Shown here one piece after another: positions 16,127 through 25,563 of a stretch of 64,000 bases of DNA; positions within the stretch are counted from its first letter, which is position 1, and each line of letters begins with the position of its first letter. Under the pieces are notes generated by a model. It searched no databases and was not told the DNA's origin. It saw only the letters and a program-made list of their open reading frames with translations. The DNA lies in the NCBI RefSeq assembly GCF_042658925.1, contig NZ_JBHSRF010000001.1, positions 257,375 through 321,374 on the forward strand, written 5' to 3'. Source of the DNA: Sphaerisporangium aureirubrum. GTDB taxonomy: Bacteria; Actinomycetota; Actinomycetes; Streptosporangiales; Streptosporangiaceae. The translations under genes and the position numbers were made by a program.

Positions 16127-17101
16127 ATGCGTAAGATCATCGGCGCCGTGTTGGGCGCCACCGTCCTCGGCATGTTGTTCGTCGCGTCGTTCCTCGGCGC
16201 CCTGCACGCACCCGAGCCGCACCACGTCCCGGTCGCGGTGGTCGGCCCGCCCGAGGTCGTCTCCCGCCTCGACGCCGCGCTCACCCGCGCCCGCCCCGGC
16301 GCGTTCGAGCTGACCGGCTACGCCACCCCGCAGGCCGCCCGCGCCGCCCTGCTCGGCCGCGAGGTGGACGGGGTGATCGACCCCGTCGCCGGCAAGCTGA
16401 CCGTCGCGAGCGCCGCCGGGCGCACCGCGGCGACCGTCCTCACCGGCGTCTTCCAGGGCGTCGCCAAGGCCCAGGGCGCGCAGCTCGCCGTCGAGGACGC
16501 CGTCCCGCTGCCCCCCGGCGACGCCGGCGGCATCGCGGGCATGTTCTACGCCCTCGCGCTGGTCCTGCCCGGCATCGGCCTCGCCGTGCTGCTCTCCCAG
16601 GTGGCGCCCGGTCTCGGCTGGGCCGGACGCACGGGCGCGCTGCTGCTCGGCGCGGTGACGGCGGGCCTCGGCAACGCGTGGCTGGCAGGCGTGGTGCTCG
16701 GCGCGCTGCCCGGCGCGTTCACGGCGCTGACCCTGGCCTCCACCGCCATCGTGCTGACCATCGGGCTGATCGTGGCCGGCCTGCTCCGCGTGGTGGGCCC
16801 GGCCGGCGCGGGCCTCGCCGCCCTGCTGTTCATCCCGATCGGCCTTCCCGCCAGCGGCGGCCCGCTCGGGGCGAACTTCGTCCCGGAGTGGTACGCCATG
16901 GTGGGCCGGGTTCTCCCCGTCGGCCCCGGCGCGGACCTCGTGCGCGACGTGGTGCACTTCGGCGGCGCCGCCCTCACCGTCCCGCTCACCGTCCTCGCCT
17001 GCTGGGCGCTCGCCGGTCTCGTGCTGCTCCTCGTGCCGGTCCGGCGGCCCCGTCCCGTGACGGCCCACAGCCCCGAGCCCGTCGCGGTTCCCAGTGCCTA
17101 G
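16127..17101 (+). CDS. YhgE/Pip-like multi-pass membrane protein
   Basis: A 324-residue membrane protein. There is one N-terminal helix (about residues 7-25), an extracytoplasmic domain (about 30-135), then five or six helices (about 138-310) and a short tail. The arrangement resembles the DUF3533/YhgE (ABC-2-like) family, members of which are often coupled to a TetR repressor and linked to export or phage-infection phenotypes. The extracellular part has no clear enzyme motif. Its expression is likely controlled by the divergent TetR through the repeats at 16064-16100. Function is inferred only at the family level. Confidence 0.65.
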   Translation: MRKIIGAVLGATVLGMLFVASFLGALHAPEPHHVPVAVVGPPEVVSRLDAALTRARPGAFELTGYATPQAARAALLGREVDGVIDPVAGKLTVASAAGRTAATVLTGVFQGVAKAQGAQLAVEDAVPLPPGDAGGIAGMFYALALVLPGIGLAVLLSQVAPGLGWAGRTGALLLGAVTAGLGNAWLAGVVLGALPGAFTALTLASTAIVLTIGLIVAGLLRVVGPAGAGLAALLFIPIGLPASGGPLGANFVPEWYAMVGRVLPVGPGADLVRDVVHFGGAALTVPLTVLACWALAGLVLLLVPVRRPRPVTAHSPEPVAVPSA

Positions 17102-17255
17102 TGTGACGCGGCACACCTCCTTCCCCGCGCGCCGCCGCAGGTCGCGCGGGGAAAGTTGCGGGAAGCCGGAAGAGTTCGGGGCGCGAAATGGTTGGGATCA
17201 GGCAGTACTTCAGATGGCTCGGGGACGTCATGCTCCTCAGGTGGAGGAGGTGACG

Positions 17256-18320
17256 ATGTCGGGTCCAGGAACGATGGTGGCGGAGGCCGCCGATCCCCCT
17301 GATCCCGCCCGTCCCGCGCGAAGCGCGGTGGCCGGCGAGACGACCGGGCGGAGGCGGACGTTCGGCCGCGTTGCGGGCCGGGTGGCGGCGTTCGGCGCGG
17401 TGGTGGGCGTCGTGGTGTTGTTCCGCGACCAGCTGCCCGCGCCGTCCGAGGTGTGGGAGCTGATCACCGGGGCGAACCCCGCCTGGCTCGCGGCCGCCGT
17501 GGTCGCCGAGGCAGCCGCCATGCGGACCTTCGCGGGGCTGCTGCGGCACCTGCTGGTCACCTCGGGCATCCACCTGAGCATGCCGCGCGCGGTCGCCGTC
17601 ACCTACGCGCGCAACGCCGTGTCCAGCTCACTGCCCGGCGGCCAGATCCTCAGCGTGGCTTACACCACGCGGCAGTTCCGCCGCCTCGGCGCCCCGCCCG
17701 CCGTGATCGCGGCGACGCTGGTGCTCACCTCGGTCTTCTCCACCCTGACCTTCCTGGCGCTCGGCGTGGTGGCGCTGCTCGCCGAGCCCGCCACCCGCAC
17801 CACCGCGATGCTGGGGTTCGCCGCCGCGGGGTCCGCGCTGGCGCTGCTCGTGGTGTTCCTGCCCGGCCGGGGCGCGCACCGGCCGTCCGGCCACGGGCCG
17901 CGGATCCAGGCGATGGCCGACGCGATCCGCGCCGCGCGGGCCGCCGTCACGCTGACCCCGCGCGACCGGCTCGTGCTGCCCGGCCTGGCACTGCTCAACT
18001 GGTTGTTCGACATCGCCTGCCTGGCCGCCGTGTGCGCCGCCACCGGGGTCTCGGTGGGGTCGCACACGGTGCTGCTCGGCTACGTCGCCGCCAAGGCCGC
18101 GGGGGTGCTCGCGCTGCTGCCCGGCGGCCTCGGCGTCACCGAGGTCGGCATGGCCGCGACGTTCGCCGGGGCCGGCCTGTCGCTGCCCGCCGCCGCGGCG
18201 GTGGTGGCGATCTACCGCCTGATCTCGTACTGGGCGGTCCTGCTCGTCGGCTGGGGCGCCTGGCTGATGCTCAGCGTCAGCGGGCCTGCAGAGCGTCGAG
18301 AGCCACGGCCATCGCGATGA
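17256..18320 (+). CDS. UPF0104/lysylphosphatidylglycerol-synthase-TM-like membrane protein
   Basis: A 354-residue integral membrane protein with 8 or so helices, starting MSGPGTMVAEAADP. The family patterns SSSLPGGQILSVAYTTRQFR and GVLALLPGGLGVTEVGMAAT match the flippase-like TM region shared by MprF-type and UPF0104 proteins. Such proteins handle lipids or lipid-linked glycans at the membrane; no synthase domain is present. The ATG at 17256 has GGAGGAGG just upstream. The last 44 bp overlap the end of the convergent LURP-one-like gene. Confidence 0.8.
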   Translation: MSGPGTMVAEAADPPDPARPARSAVAGETTGRRRTFGRVAGRVAAFGAVVGVVVLFRDQLPAPSEVWELITGANPAWLAAAVVAEAAAMRTFAGLLRHLLVTSGIHLSMPRAVAVTYARNAVSSSLPGGQILSVAYTTRQFRRLGAPPAVIAATLVLTSVFSTLTFLALGVVALLAEPATRTTAMLGFAAAGSALALLVVFLPGRGAHRPSGHGPRIQAMADAIRAARAAVTLTPRDRLVLPGLALLNWLFDIACLAAVCAATGVSVGSHTVLLGYVAAKAAGVLALLPGGLGVTEVGMAATFAGAGLSLPAAAAVVAIYRLISYWAVLLVGWGAWLMLSVSGPAERREPRPSR

Positions 18321-18867
18321 CCAGCCGCCGGTCCAGCCTTGGGTCGTTGATCTCCACGGCGTAGCGGTCGCGCAGGCCCCACTTGCGATCCACCGAGAAG
18401 CCGATCTGCGCGCCCACGCCGAAGTCGAAGTGGTACGGCAGCCACGACAGCGAGTCCACGAAGCGGCGCGCCAGGCTGACCAGCACGTTGCGCTCCTGGC
18501 CGGTGAGGGTCGGCAGGCCGGGCTGCTGGAAGTGCCAGGTGGAACGTAGCAACGACGCGGCGAACTCCTTGCGGAAGAAGCCGATCGGCTGCCCGGCGTG
18601 GTCCAGGACGTCGTACCCGCTGCCGAGGTCGAGCACCTTGCGGGCCTTGAAGCCCGCGAGCACGTGCTGCCGCGACTCGTCGGTGTACAGCGTGACCTGC
18701 TCCTTGAACGCCATCCGCTTCTGCTCGGCGAAGGCGACCATCGGTCCCTCGGAGTCGTCGGGGTTCGCCAGATGCACCACATAGCGGTTCACCATCATGG
18801 TGACCTTCTGGCGGACGAGCAGGCGCCGCTGCGCCTGCAGGGTTTGCAGGTCCACTTTGCTCTCCAT
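18277..18867 (-). CDS. LURP-one-related/scramblase-like protein
   Basis: A 196-residue protein with a tubby/LURP-one-like beta-barrel pattern: VTLYTDESRQHVLAGFKARK, LGSGYDVLDHAGQPIGFFRK, and a late DRYAVEINDPRLDRRLVIAM. The first part is a helical lead-in (QTLQAQRRLLVRQKVTMMV). Members may bind phospholipids; function in bacteria is unknown. The ATG at 18867 is chosen at the start of the continuous domain. Confidence 0.7.
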   Translation of the reverse strand: MESKVDLQTLQAQRRLLVRQKVTMMVNRYVVHLANPDDSEGPMVAFAEQKRMAFKEQVTLYTDESRQHVLAGFKARKVLDLGSGYDVLDHAGQPIGFFRKEFAASLLRSTWHFQQPGLPTLTGQERNVLVSLARRFVDSLSWLPYHFDFGVGAQIGFSVDRKWGLRDRYAVEINDPRLDRRLVIAMAVALDALQAR

Positions 18868-19016
18868 GGTCAGGGGATTGCCACCCTACGGGGTGTCCGG
18901 CCGTCCGGCGCGACGGCCCGGCGGTGGCGTGGCGAAGACGAATGACCCGGCTGGAACGGGGCAGGGGCAACGATCGTTGGGACAAGTGAAAGCCGAGAGG
19001 AGACGGGGGAAAGACA

Positions 19017-19214
19017 GTGTATCGATCAAGAGAACACAAGATCATCGCAGGTGTCTGTGGCGGTCTCGGTGAGAAGTGGCACATGCCGCCGACCATGGTT
19101 CGCCTGCTGTTCATTCTCTCCTGCATCCTGCCCGGTCCCCAGGTCATCGTCTACCTGCTCATGTGGGCCCTGATCCCCAAGGCCCCCGCGGGCGCGTCGT
19201 ACGGCCGCCACTGA
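19017..19214 (+). CDS. PspC domain protein
   Basis: A 65-residue membrane protein made of one PspC domain: the signature IIAGVCGGLGEKWHMPPTMV followed by two hydrophobic stretches (VRLLFILSCILPGPQVIVYL). PspC proteins take part in the phage-shock type envelope stress response. The GTG start at 19017 is preceded by a purine-rich GAGGAGACGGGGGAAAG. The gene is free-standing, with lipB 45 bp downstream. Confidence 0.85.
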   Translation: MYRSREHKIIAGVCGGLGEKWHMPPTMVRLLFILSCILPGPQVIVYLLMWALIPKAPAGASYGRH

Positions 19215-19259
19215 GCGCCAGGCGGTGGTCATCGGTTCGTGGGACGTATCCTCGGACAG

Positions 19260-19910
19260 GTGAGTGAGAGAATCCTCCGCACCCGCCCGCTGGCCCTCAT
19301 CCAGGACGACCTGGTGGACTACGAGGCGGCCATGGAGCGCATGGCGGAGCTTGTCGGGGCGCGTCAGCGCGACAAGCGCCCCGACACGTTGTGGCTGCTC
19401 AGCCATCCACAGGTGTTCACGATCGGCAAACGCACCCTCGCCGAGCACCTCCCCGACCCGGCCTACGGCATCCCCGTGGTGCCCACCGGCCGGGGCGGCC
19501 AGCTCACCTACCACGGCCCCGGCCAGCTGGTGGGCTACCTGATCGTCAAGCTCCGCGCCGACGAGGGTGTCGTCGACTACGTCCGCGAGGTCGAGCTGCG
19601 CGTGGTCGAGGCGCTGGGGAAGCTCGGCGTCCCGGCCGAGCGCCGCGAGACGCCGCCGGGGTCGGAGCTGCTGACCGGCGTGTGGACCACCGGGAACGCC
19701 CGCAAGATCGTCTCGATCGGGATGCGGGCGTCCCGGGGCGTCACCAGCCACGGTTTCGCGCTCAACGTCGACGGCGACCTCACGCCGTGGGGATTCGCGG
19801 TGGCGTGCGGCATGCCGGAGGTCGACATGACCTCCCTGGCCCGCGAGCTCCCGCGACCGCCCGGCTTCGACGAGGTCCGCCGGGCGGTCGCCGAGGCGTT
19901 CGAGGCCTGA
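19260..19910 (+). CDS. lipB: Octanoyl-[acyl-carrier-protein]:protein N-octanoyltransferase
   Basis: The cytosolic enzyme that transfers octanoate from ACP to the lipoyl domains of 2-oxoacid dehydrogenases and GcvH, the first step of lipoate synthesis. The 216 residues contain SHPQVFTIGKR, the signature PTGRGGQLTYHGPGQLVGYL, the catalytic Lys in NARKIVSIGMR and the acyl-carrying Cys in FAVACGMPEVDM. The start is uncertain: the GTG at 19260 is used here, but an in-frame GTG at 19239 is equally possible and neither has a clear ribosome-binding site. No lipA is in the window. Confidence 0.9.
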   Translation: MSERILRTRPLALIQDDLVDYEAAMERMAELVGARQRDKRPDTLWLLSHPQVFTIGKRTLAEHLPDPAYGIPVVPTGRGGQLTYHGPGQLVGYLIVKLRADEGVVDYVREVELRVVEALGKLGVPAERRETPPGSELLTGVWTTGNARKIVSIGMRASRGVTSHGFALNVDGDLTPWGFAVACGMPEVDMTSLARELPRPPGFDEVRRAVAEAFEA

Positions 19911-19935
19911 GCCTTTTCGCGCCGCGTTCCGGTGG

Positions 19936-21489
19936 TCAGGCCACCGGCTCGTCGGCGGGCACCTCGTCGACGTTGCGGCGCGGCCCGGTGAACCAATGCC
20001 TGGCCGACACCGTCCACCACAGCGCGATGCCGATGAGCACGGCGCCCACCGCGAGCGGCGCGTAGTTCACCGAGGTCCAGGTGAAGTCCGCGTTGCCCGG
20101 CACCCCGGCGGGGCTGATCGGCAGGATGAAGTAGATCGAGATGATGACGATCTCGATCACCGCGATCCAGCCCAGCACCTTGTACTTGCCGCCGAGCGTC
20201 CACGGGCCGGGCTGGAACGCGGCCCCCATCCGCAGCCGCAGCCAGATCGGGATGAGGAACGCCAGGTAGAGCCCGATCACCGCGATCGACACCACCGCGA
20301 GGAACGCGACCGGGGTGGCGCTTCCGGGAGGGGCGTACAGCGCGGGCAGGGTGATCAGCAGGGCCACCGCGCAGCCGGCGATGATCGCGTTGACCGGCGT
20401 GCGGTTCTTGTCGACCTTGGACCACAGCCGCCAGCCGGGCACCGCGCCGTCCCGGGAGAAGGCGTAGGTCATCCGGGACATCGAGGTGACGCAGCTCATC
20501 CCGCAGAAGAACTGCCCGATGGTGGAGATGCCGAAGATCACCGTGGCCAGCCCCGGCGTCAGCGACGACGTGAAGATCGCGCCGACGAAGCCGAACTCCT
20601 TGTTGACCGCGTCCACGTTGGTCGCCGCGAACAGGAACGCCAGCAGCAGGATCCAGCCGCCGATCGCCGAGTAGAAGATCGACCGCCACAGGCCCTTGGC
20701 CGCGCTGGTCGCCGCGCCGTGCGTCTCCTCCGACACGTGGGCGCAGGCGTCGAAGCCGGTGATGGTGTACTGCGTGAGCAGGAAGCCGAGCGGCAGCACG
20801 TACAGCCAGAAGGTGGCGCCGCCGTTGCCGTCGCCGAAGCCCGAATTGTTGAACGTCTCGAACAGGAAGCCCACGCTCTGGTGCGACGACGGGCCGAAGA
20901 TGAGGATCAGCACCACGACGGCCGCGCCGAACACGTGCCACCACACCGAGATGTTCTGCAGGACCGAGATCAGCCGGTGGCTGAAGATGTTGATCAGCGC
21001 GTGCAGGACCAGGACCACCGCGAACAGCAGGAACGTCTGCTTCAGCGCGTCACCCTGCGCCCACGAGTCGCTGAACCTCCCGATCGTGATGTTCAGGAAC
21101 GTCGCGCAGCCGTAGTCCACCGACGCGGTCACCGCGATCAGCCCGATGAGGTTCAGCCAGCCGGTGAACCAGCCGTGGACGGGACGGCCGAGCTTGGCCG
21201 CCCACCAGTAGATCCCGCCCGCGGTGGGGTAGGCCGAGACCAGCTCGGACATGCAGAAACCGATGATGAGGATGAACGCCGAGATCAGCGGCCAGCCGAC
21301 CGAGATGGCCAGCGGGCCGCCGTTGTTCCACGCCTGCCCGAAGGTCGTGAAGCAGCCGGCCAGGATGGAGATGATCGAAAAGGAGATCGCGAAGTTGGAG
21401 AAGCCGCTCCAGGTGCGGGAAAGCTCCTGTTTGTACCCGAGTTCGGCAAGGCGTTGGGCGTCGTCGTCGAGGGAAGACTGCTGAGCCAT
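19936..21489 (-). CDS. APC superfamily amino acid/amine permease
   Basis: A 517-residue membrane transporter with about 12 helices. The family lead-in LGYKQELSRTWSGFSNFAIS, the first-helix region ISILAGCFTTFGQAWNNGGP and the motif AYPTAGGIYWW are those of the GABA/choline-like permease branch. ITGFDACAHVSEETHGA follows in the middle. The ATG at 21489 has AAGGAG just upstream. A kinase gene follows upstream on the same strand, and a dimethylglycine-oxidase-like gene is divergent, so an amine such as choline, ethanolamine or a methylated glycine is a reasonable substrate guess. Confidence 0.85.
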   Translation of the reverse strand: MAQQSSLDDDAQRLAELGYKQELSRTWSGFSNFAISFSIISILAGCFTTFGQAWNNGGPLAISVGWPLISAFILIIGFCMSELVSAYPTAGGIYWWAAKLGRPVHGWFTGWLNLIGLIAVTASVDYGCATFLNITIGRFSDSWAQGDALKQTFLLFAVVLVLHALINIFSHRLISVLQNISVWWHVFGAAVVVLILIFGPSSHQSVGFLFETFNNSGFGDGNGGATFWLYVLPLGFLLTQYTITGFDACAHVSEETHGAATSAAKGLWRSIFYSAIGGWILLLAFLFAATNVDAVNKEFGFVGAIFTSSLTPGLATVIFGISTIGQFFCGMSCVTSMSRMTYAFSRDGAVPGWRLWSKVDKNRTPVNAIIAGCAVALLITLPALYAPPGSATPVAFLAVVSIAVIGLYLAFLIPIWLRLRMGAAFQPGPWTLGGKYKVLGWIAVIEIVIISIYFILPISPAGVPGNADFTWTSVNYAPLAVGAVLIGIALWWTVSARHWFTGPRRNVDEVPADEPVA

Positions 21490-21584
21490 CAGCTCTCCTT
21501 GGATGCACGGTGTGTGCGTGGTGCGGGTGGTGCTTGTGTGACTTGAAGGGTGCGGATGGGGACGTTGCCGGGGTGCGGAGGGGG

Positions 21585-22502
21585 TCACCCGCCCCGCACG
21601 CGGTCGATGAGGGTGCCGAGCCCGGGATCGGAGAGGTCGCGTACGGCCTGATGGAACTTGTCGGCGGCCTCGGCGTCGTAGTCGAAGTCCGCCGCCGCGG
21701 CCTGCTCGGTGAGCAGGCCGTGATGGACGCTGAACCACAGCGTCCAGGTGAGGTTGGACATGGTCAGATACAGCCGGACCCGGGCGGCCGGCCGTTCGTC
21801 GCCGTAGTAGGCGCGGGTCAGGCGCGCCACCATGTCCGGGTCGTAGTCCGCCTCGGCGGCGATGTCCCCCAGCTCGAACGCCGGGTCGTTGTTCCCGGAG
21901 AGCTGGTAGTCGACGATGCGGACCGCGGTGCCGTCGAAGATGAAGTTCTCCGGCAGCAGGTCGTTGTGGCACGGCACGCCAGGCGGCCGGCGCAGTTCCA
22001 GGGCCGCCTCGATCTCGGCGACCAGCGGCAGCCAGTCCTCGTACCCGGCCGGGATCTTCAGGCCGTGGGTGCGGCAGATGGCCAGCAGCTCGTCCAGCTT
22101 GCGGAAGACGGAGAACTCGGTGGCGAACGGCGGCCCGGCGTGCAGGCGGCGGCAGGCCGCGGCGATGCCCTCGGTCATCGCCGGGTCGCGCACGGCCGCG
22201 GCGTCCAGGGTGGCGCCGTCGATGTACTCCAGCAGCACCGCGCCGGGCAGCCGCAGCAGCACCTCCGCGCCGACCCCGGTACCGGCGGCGCGGGCGGTGT
22301 TGACGATCTCCAGGTCGAGGGGGATGCCGAGACCGGCGGCGGAGACGCGGGGGTCCAGCACGCGCAGCAGCCAGCGGTCGCCCGCCTCGGTGTCGACCCG
22401 GACGATCCGGTGGCTGAGTCCCCCCTTGATCTGGGTATAGGTCACCGGCCGGCCGGCCCAGGCCGTGACCAGCTCGAGCGCCGAGCCGAGCACATCTGGC
22501 AC
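21585..22502 (-). CDS. Choline/ethanolamine-kinase-like phosphotransferase
   Basis: A 305-residue APH/choline-kinase fold protein. The catalytic loop HNDLLPENFIFDG holds the Asp, and the metal-binding motif is VDYQLSGNNDPAFELGDIAA. The N-terminal part contains KGGLSHRIVRVDTEAGDRWL. It phosphorylates a small alcohol or amine; with a permease next door it may trap a transported substrate. The GTG at 22502 has GGAGG 8 bases upstream. The permease gene lies 95 bp downstream on the same strand, so the two may be co-transcribed. Confidence 0.82.
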   Translation of the reverse strand: MPDVLGSALELVTAWAGRPVTYTQIKGGLSHRIVRVDTEAGDRWLLRVLDPRVSAAGLGIPLDLEIVNTARAAGTGVGAEVLLRLPGAVLLEYIDGATLDAAAVRDPAMTEGIAAACRRLHAGPPFATEFSVFRKLDELLAICRTHGLKIPAGYEDWLPLVAEIEAALELRRPPGVPCHNDLLPENFIFDGTAVRIVDYQLSGNNDPAFELGDIAAEADYDPDMVARLTRAYYGDERPAARVRLYLTMSNLTWTLWFSVHHGLLTEQAAAADFDYDAEAADKFHQAVRDLSDPGLGTLIDRVRGG

Positions 22503-22574
22503 GCCGCGCCTCCTTTGGTCTACCTTCAGACCATTGATCCGATTTTCCGGGTTAGTTGTTACACAGGAGTAGAG

Positions 22575-25022
22575 ATGGTGAAACTTCCTGCCGAAGCGCA
22601 GGCCGTGGTGGTCGGCGGCGGCGTCGCCGGATGCAGCGTCGCGTACCACCTGGCCCGCCTCGGCTGGACGGACGTCATCCTGCTGGAACGGCACGAGCTG
22701 ACGGAAGGCACGACGTGGCACTCGGCCGGTTTCGTCGGCCAGCTGCGCTCCACCGTCACCCAGACCCGCATGATCATGTACTCGGCCGGGTTGTACCCCG
22801 AACTCAGCGAACTGACCGGCCTTCCCCCCGGCTGGCACGGCGTGGGCGGCCTGCGCCTGGCCACCACCCCCGAACGGCACGAGGAACTGCTGCGGCAGGC
22901 GGGCGCCGCCGAGACGTACGGCCTGGACATGGAACTCCTCTCCGGCCCGGCCACCCGCGACATGCTGCCGCTGCTGGAGGTCGCCGACGTGCGGTCCGCG
23001 CTCTGGCTGCCCGGCGACGGCTGGCTGGACCCCGCCGGGCTGGTGCGCGCCCTCGCCGCCGGGGCGGAGAAGCTCGGCGTGCGGATCGTCACCGGGACCG
23101 AGGTCACCGGGGTGGAGGTGCGGGACGGGCGGGTGCTCGGCGTGCGGGTGGGCGAGGAGTTCGTCCGCACCGGGACCGTGGTCAACGCGGCGGGCGCGGC
23201 GGCCGGGCGGGTGGGGCTCCTGGCCGGGGTGGACGTGCCCATCGTGCCGATCAAGCACCAGTACGTCGTGACCCCGCCGTTCGGGGTGTCCCCGGCGACG
23301 CCCACCGTGCGCGACCCCGACAACATCGTGTACTTCCGGGAGGAGGACGGTGGCATCCTCGTCGGCGGGTACATCCGCACCCCGCAGGTCTGGGAGACGT
23401 CCACGCCACTGGCCGCGCCCCGCGCGCTGTTCGACCCCGACATGGCGAAGTTCGGCGAGTCGTGGGAGTCGGCGCGGCGCCGCGTACCCGAGCTGACCCG
23501 GGCGGTCCCCGGCGGCGGCGAGCACGCCGAGGAGTTCGCCAAGGTCGTGCACGGCCCCGAGGCGTTCACCCCCGACGGCGAGTTCCTGCTCGGCGAGACC
23601 ACGGTGCGCGGCTTCTGGGTCGCCGCCGGTTTCTGCGTGCACGGCCTCGCGGCGGCGGGCGGCGTCGGCAAGGTCATGGCCGAGTGGATCGTGGACGGCG
23701 CCCCCGAATACGACATGTTCGGCATGGACATCCGCCGGTTCGGCGCGCACGCCCGCGGCGCCCGCTGGGCCCGGGCCAAAGCCCTGGACTCCTACAGCAA
23801 GTACTACGACATCGTGTACCCCGGCGAGGAACGCACCGCCGCCCGCCCGCTGCGCCGCTCGGCCGCCTGGCCGCGCCACCAGGCGATGGGTGCCGAGTTC
23901 GGCGAGAAGGCGGGCTGGGAACGGGTCAACTGGTTCGCCCCCGCGGACGGCGACGAACAGGGCCCGCGTCCCGCCGGGTGGGCCGGGAAGCACTGGTCGC
24001 CCGCCGTCCGCGCCGAGTGCCTCGCCACCCGCGACGCCGCCGGCCTGTTCGACCAGACCTCGTTCGCCAAGCTGGAGGTCACCGGCCTCGCCGGCCTCCA
24101 GCGCCTCTGCGGGGCCGACCTGGACCGCCCCGTCGGCTCGGTCGTCTACACCCAGATGCTCAACGAACGCGGCGGCATCGAGGCCGACGTCACCGTCACC
24201 CGCCTCACCGCCGACCGCTTCCGCGTCATCACCGGCACCGCCTTCGGCGTCCACGACGCGTCCTGGATACGCGGCCACGGCCTCGACGTCCGCGACGTCA
24301 CCTCGGCGTACGCCTGCTACTGCCTGTGGGGCCCCAAGGCCCTTCCCATCCTCGGCGAACTCAGCACCGACGACCTGACCTTCGGCTACATGCGCGCCCG
24401 CGAGATCACCGTCGGCCACGTGCCGGTCCTGGCCCAGCGCGTCACCTTCGCCGGCGAGTTCGGCTGGGAACTGTACTGCCCCACCGAATACGCCCTCACC
24501 CTCTGGGACACCCTCATGGAGGCCGGCACCCCGCACGGCATGCGCCCCGCCGGCTACCGAGCCCTGGACTCCCTGCGCCTGGAAAAGGGCTACCGCATCT
24601 GGGGCCTGGACATCACCCCCGAAACCACGCCCTACGAGGCAGGCCTGGGCTTCGCCGTCTCCCGCACCAAGAACTTCCTGGGCCGCGAAGCCCTCACACC
24701 CCCCCGCCGCCTACTCCACTGCCTGACCCCCACCGACCCCGACCAGGTCTGCCTAGGCGGCGAGCCGGTCCGAATAGACGGCACCCCCGCCTCCCGCATA
24801 ACCAGCGGCGGCTACGGCCACCGAGTAGACAGCTCCATCGCCTACGCCTACCTCCCCATCCCCAGAGACCAAGACCCCCAAGCCGCCCTGACGAATTCCG
24901 CCACCACCCTGAACGGCCACCTAGAGGTGGCAGTAAACGGCACCTGGACCCCCGCCACCATCACCCCCACCCCCCTGTACGACCCCACCAACTCCCGAAT
25001 CCGCCACCTCCCCACCACCTAA
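22575..25022 (+). CDS. Dimethylglycine oxidase/dehydrogenase-like FAD enzyme with GcvT domain
   Basis: An 815-residue protein with an N-terminal D-amino-acid-oxidase-type FAD domain (VVVGGGVAGCSVAYHLARLG at residues 11-30). The motif TTWHSAG follows, whose His49 is the likely covalent FAD site as in dimethylglycine oxidase. A middle FAO region and a C-terminal aminomethyltransferase (GcvT) domain (about residues 430-810) come next. Family members oxidatively demethylate dimethylglycine or sarcosine and pass the methyl group to tetrahydrofolate. It is divergent from the kinase and permease. The last 100 codons use CTA, ATA and CCC codons much more than the rest, so codon choice shifts toward the 3' end. 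Confidence 0.85.
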   Translation: MVKLPAEAQAVVVGGGVAGCSVAYHLARLGWTDVILLERHELTEGTTWHSAGFVGQLRSTVTQTRMIMYSAGLYPELSELTGLPPGWHGVGGLRLATTPERHEELLRQAGAAETYGLDMELLSGPATRDMLPLLEVADVRSALWLPGDGWLDPAGLVRALAAGAEKLGVRIVTGTEVTGVEVRDGRVLGVRVGEEFVRTGTVVNAAGAAAGRVGLLAGVDVPIVPIKHQYVVTPPFGVSPATPTVRDPDNIVYFREEDGGILVGGYIRTPQVWETSTPLAAPRALFDPDMAKFGESWESARRRVPELTRAVPGGGEHAEEFAKVVHGPEAFTPDGEFLLGETTVRGFWVAAGFCVHGLAAAGGVGKVMAEWIVDGAPEYDMFGMDIRRFGAHARGARWARAKALDSYSKYYDIVYPGEERTAARPLRRSAAWPRHQAMGAEFGEKAGWERVNWFAPADGDEQGPRPAGWAGKHWSPAVRAECLATRDAAGLFDQTSFAKLEVTGLAGLQRLCGADLDRPVGSVVYTQMLNERGGIEADVTVTRLTADRFRVITGTAFGVHDASWIRGHGLDVRDVTSAYACYCLWGPKALPILGELSTDDLTFGYMRAREITVGHVPVLAQRVTFAGEFGWELYCPTEYALTLWDTLMEAGTPHGMRPAGYRALDSLRLEKGYRIWGLDITPETTPYEAGLGFAVSRTKNFLGREALTPPRRLLHCLTPTDPDQVCLGGEPVRIDGTPASRITSGGYGHRVDSSIAYAYLPIPRDQDPQAALTNSATTLNGHLEVAVNGTWTPATITPTPLYDPTNSRIRHLPTT

Positions 25023-25086
25023 CGGCAGCCGCACTCTGAGAGCGGAGTAAGTCACACCGCTAGGGAGTAAGTCACACCACGCCCCG

Positions 25087-25238
25087 AAATGGTGCCTTCG
25101 GCGCTGTCTGCTTTTTGGCGACCCTCGCCGCAGCCGGTGACGGCCGCCGCGCAAGCGATTCGTCACGGCCGCACCTCGAACCAAACCGTGTGTCCCTTGG
25201 CGTGCCGTCCCCATCCCCACGACGAAGACAGCTCCCGG
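25087..25238 (+). repeat. Dispersed repeat, copy A (ATPase tail and downstream)
   Basis: Contains TGGTGCCTTCGGCGCTGTC, then CCGCAGCCGGTGACG, then the 3' coding end of the whiJ-module ATPase gene (its sense strand is minus). This is the only copy where the ATPase gene is intact, so it is the likely parent. Similar copies are at 26949, 27871, 28869, 29539 and 32026. Confidence 0.8.
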
Positions 25239-25558
25239 ACCATCCACAACCCTCTGCCACCCTCGCTACACAGGCCGACCCGCTCCGGGGCCGTCGGTAT
25301 ACCGGTGGAGGAGCCCTCATCGCTCACTTCGACCCGAACCGTCTCGCCGTCGTCGTACACGCGCAACGTCACCAGGCCACCCGGCCTGCGCCCCGACTCC
25401 GAGTGCCGCACCGCGTTCGTGAAGACCTCGCTGACCAGCGTCTCGACGTCATCGAGGTCCCGCCGTCCAGCCCGACAGAGCACCGAACGCACATACGCCC
25501 GCGCGACCTTGACCGAACTGGCCCGGCCAAGCAGATCGACCTTGCCGAGGAGCCCCAT
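25163..25558 (-). CDS. RsbW/AbaA-like ATP-binding regulator (whiJ-type module a)
   Basis: A 131-residue single-domain histidine-kinase-like ATPase (HATPase_c) of the anti-sigma type. The N box is SEVFTNAVRHS, the Mg2+/adenine-binding part is SDEGSS, and the glycine lid is GGRGLWMVRELSSSWGW. It lacks any sensor or phospho-acceptor domain. Such ATPases sit beside XRE-DUF5753 and DUF397 proteins in the whiJ family of Streptomyces and are thought to modulate regulators. An in-frame ATG at 25582 overlaps the upstream 70-aa gene; the ATG at 25558 is used. Its 3' 75 bp are the repeated sequence found five more times downstream. Confidence 0.85.
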   Translation of the reverse strand: MGLLGKVDLLGRASSVKVARAYVRSVLCRAGRRDLDDVETLVSEVFTNAVRHSESGRRPGGLVTLRVYDDGETVRVEVSDEGSSTGIPTAPERVGLCSEGGRGLWMVRELSSSWGWGRHAKGHTVWFEVRP

Positions 25559-25563
25559 GGTCC

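Noticed and set aside
21490..21584. Riboswitch before the APC permease
   Set aside because: The gap is G/T-rich and lacks the conserved cores of the glycine, guanidine or other known classes.
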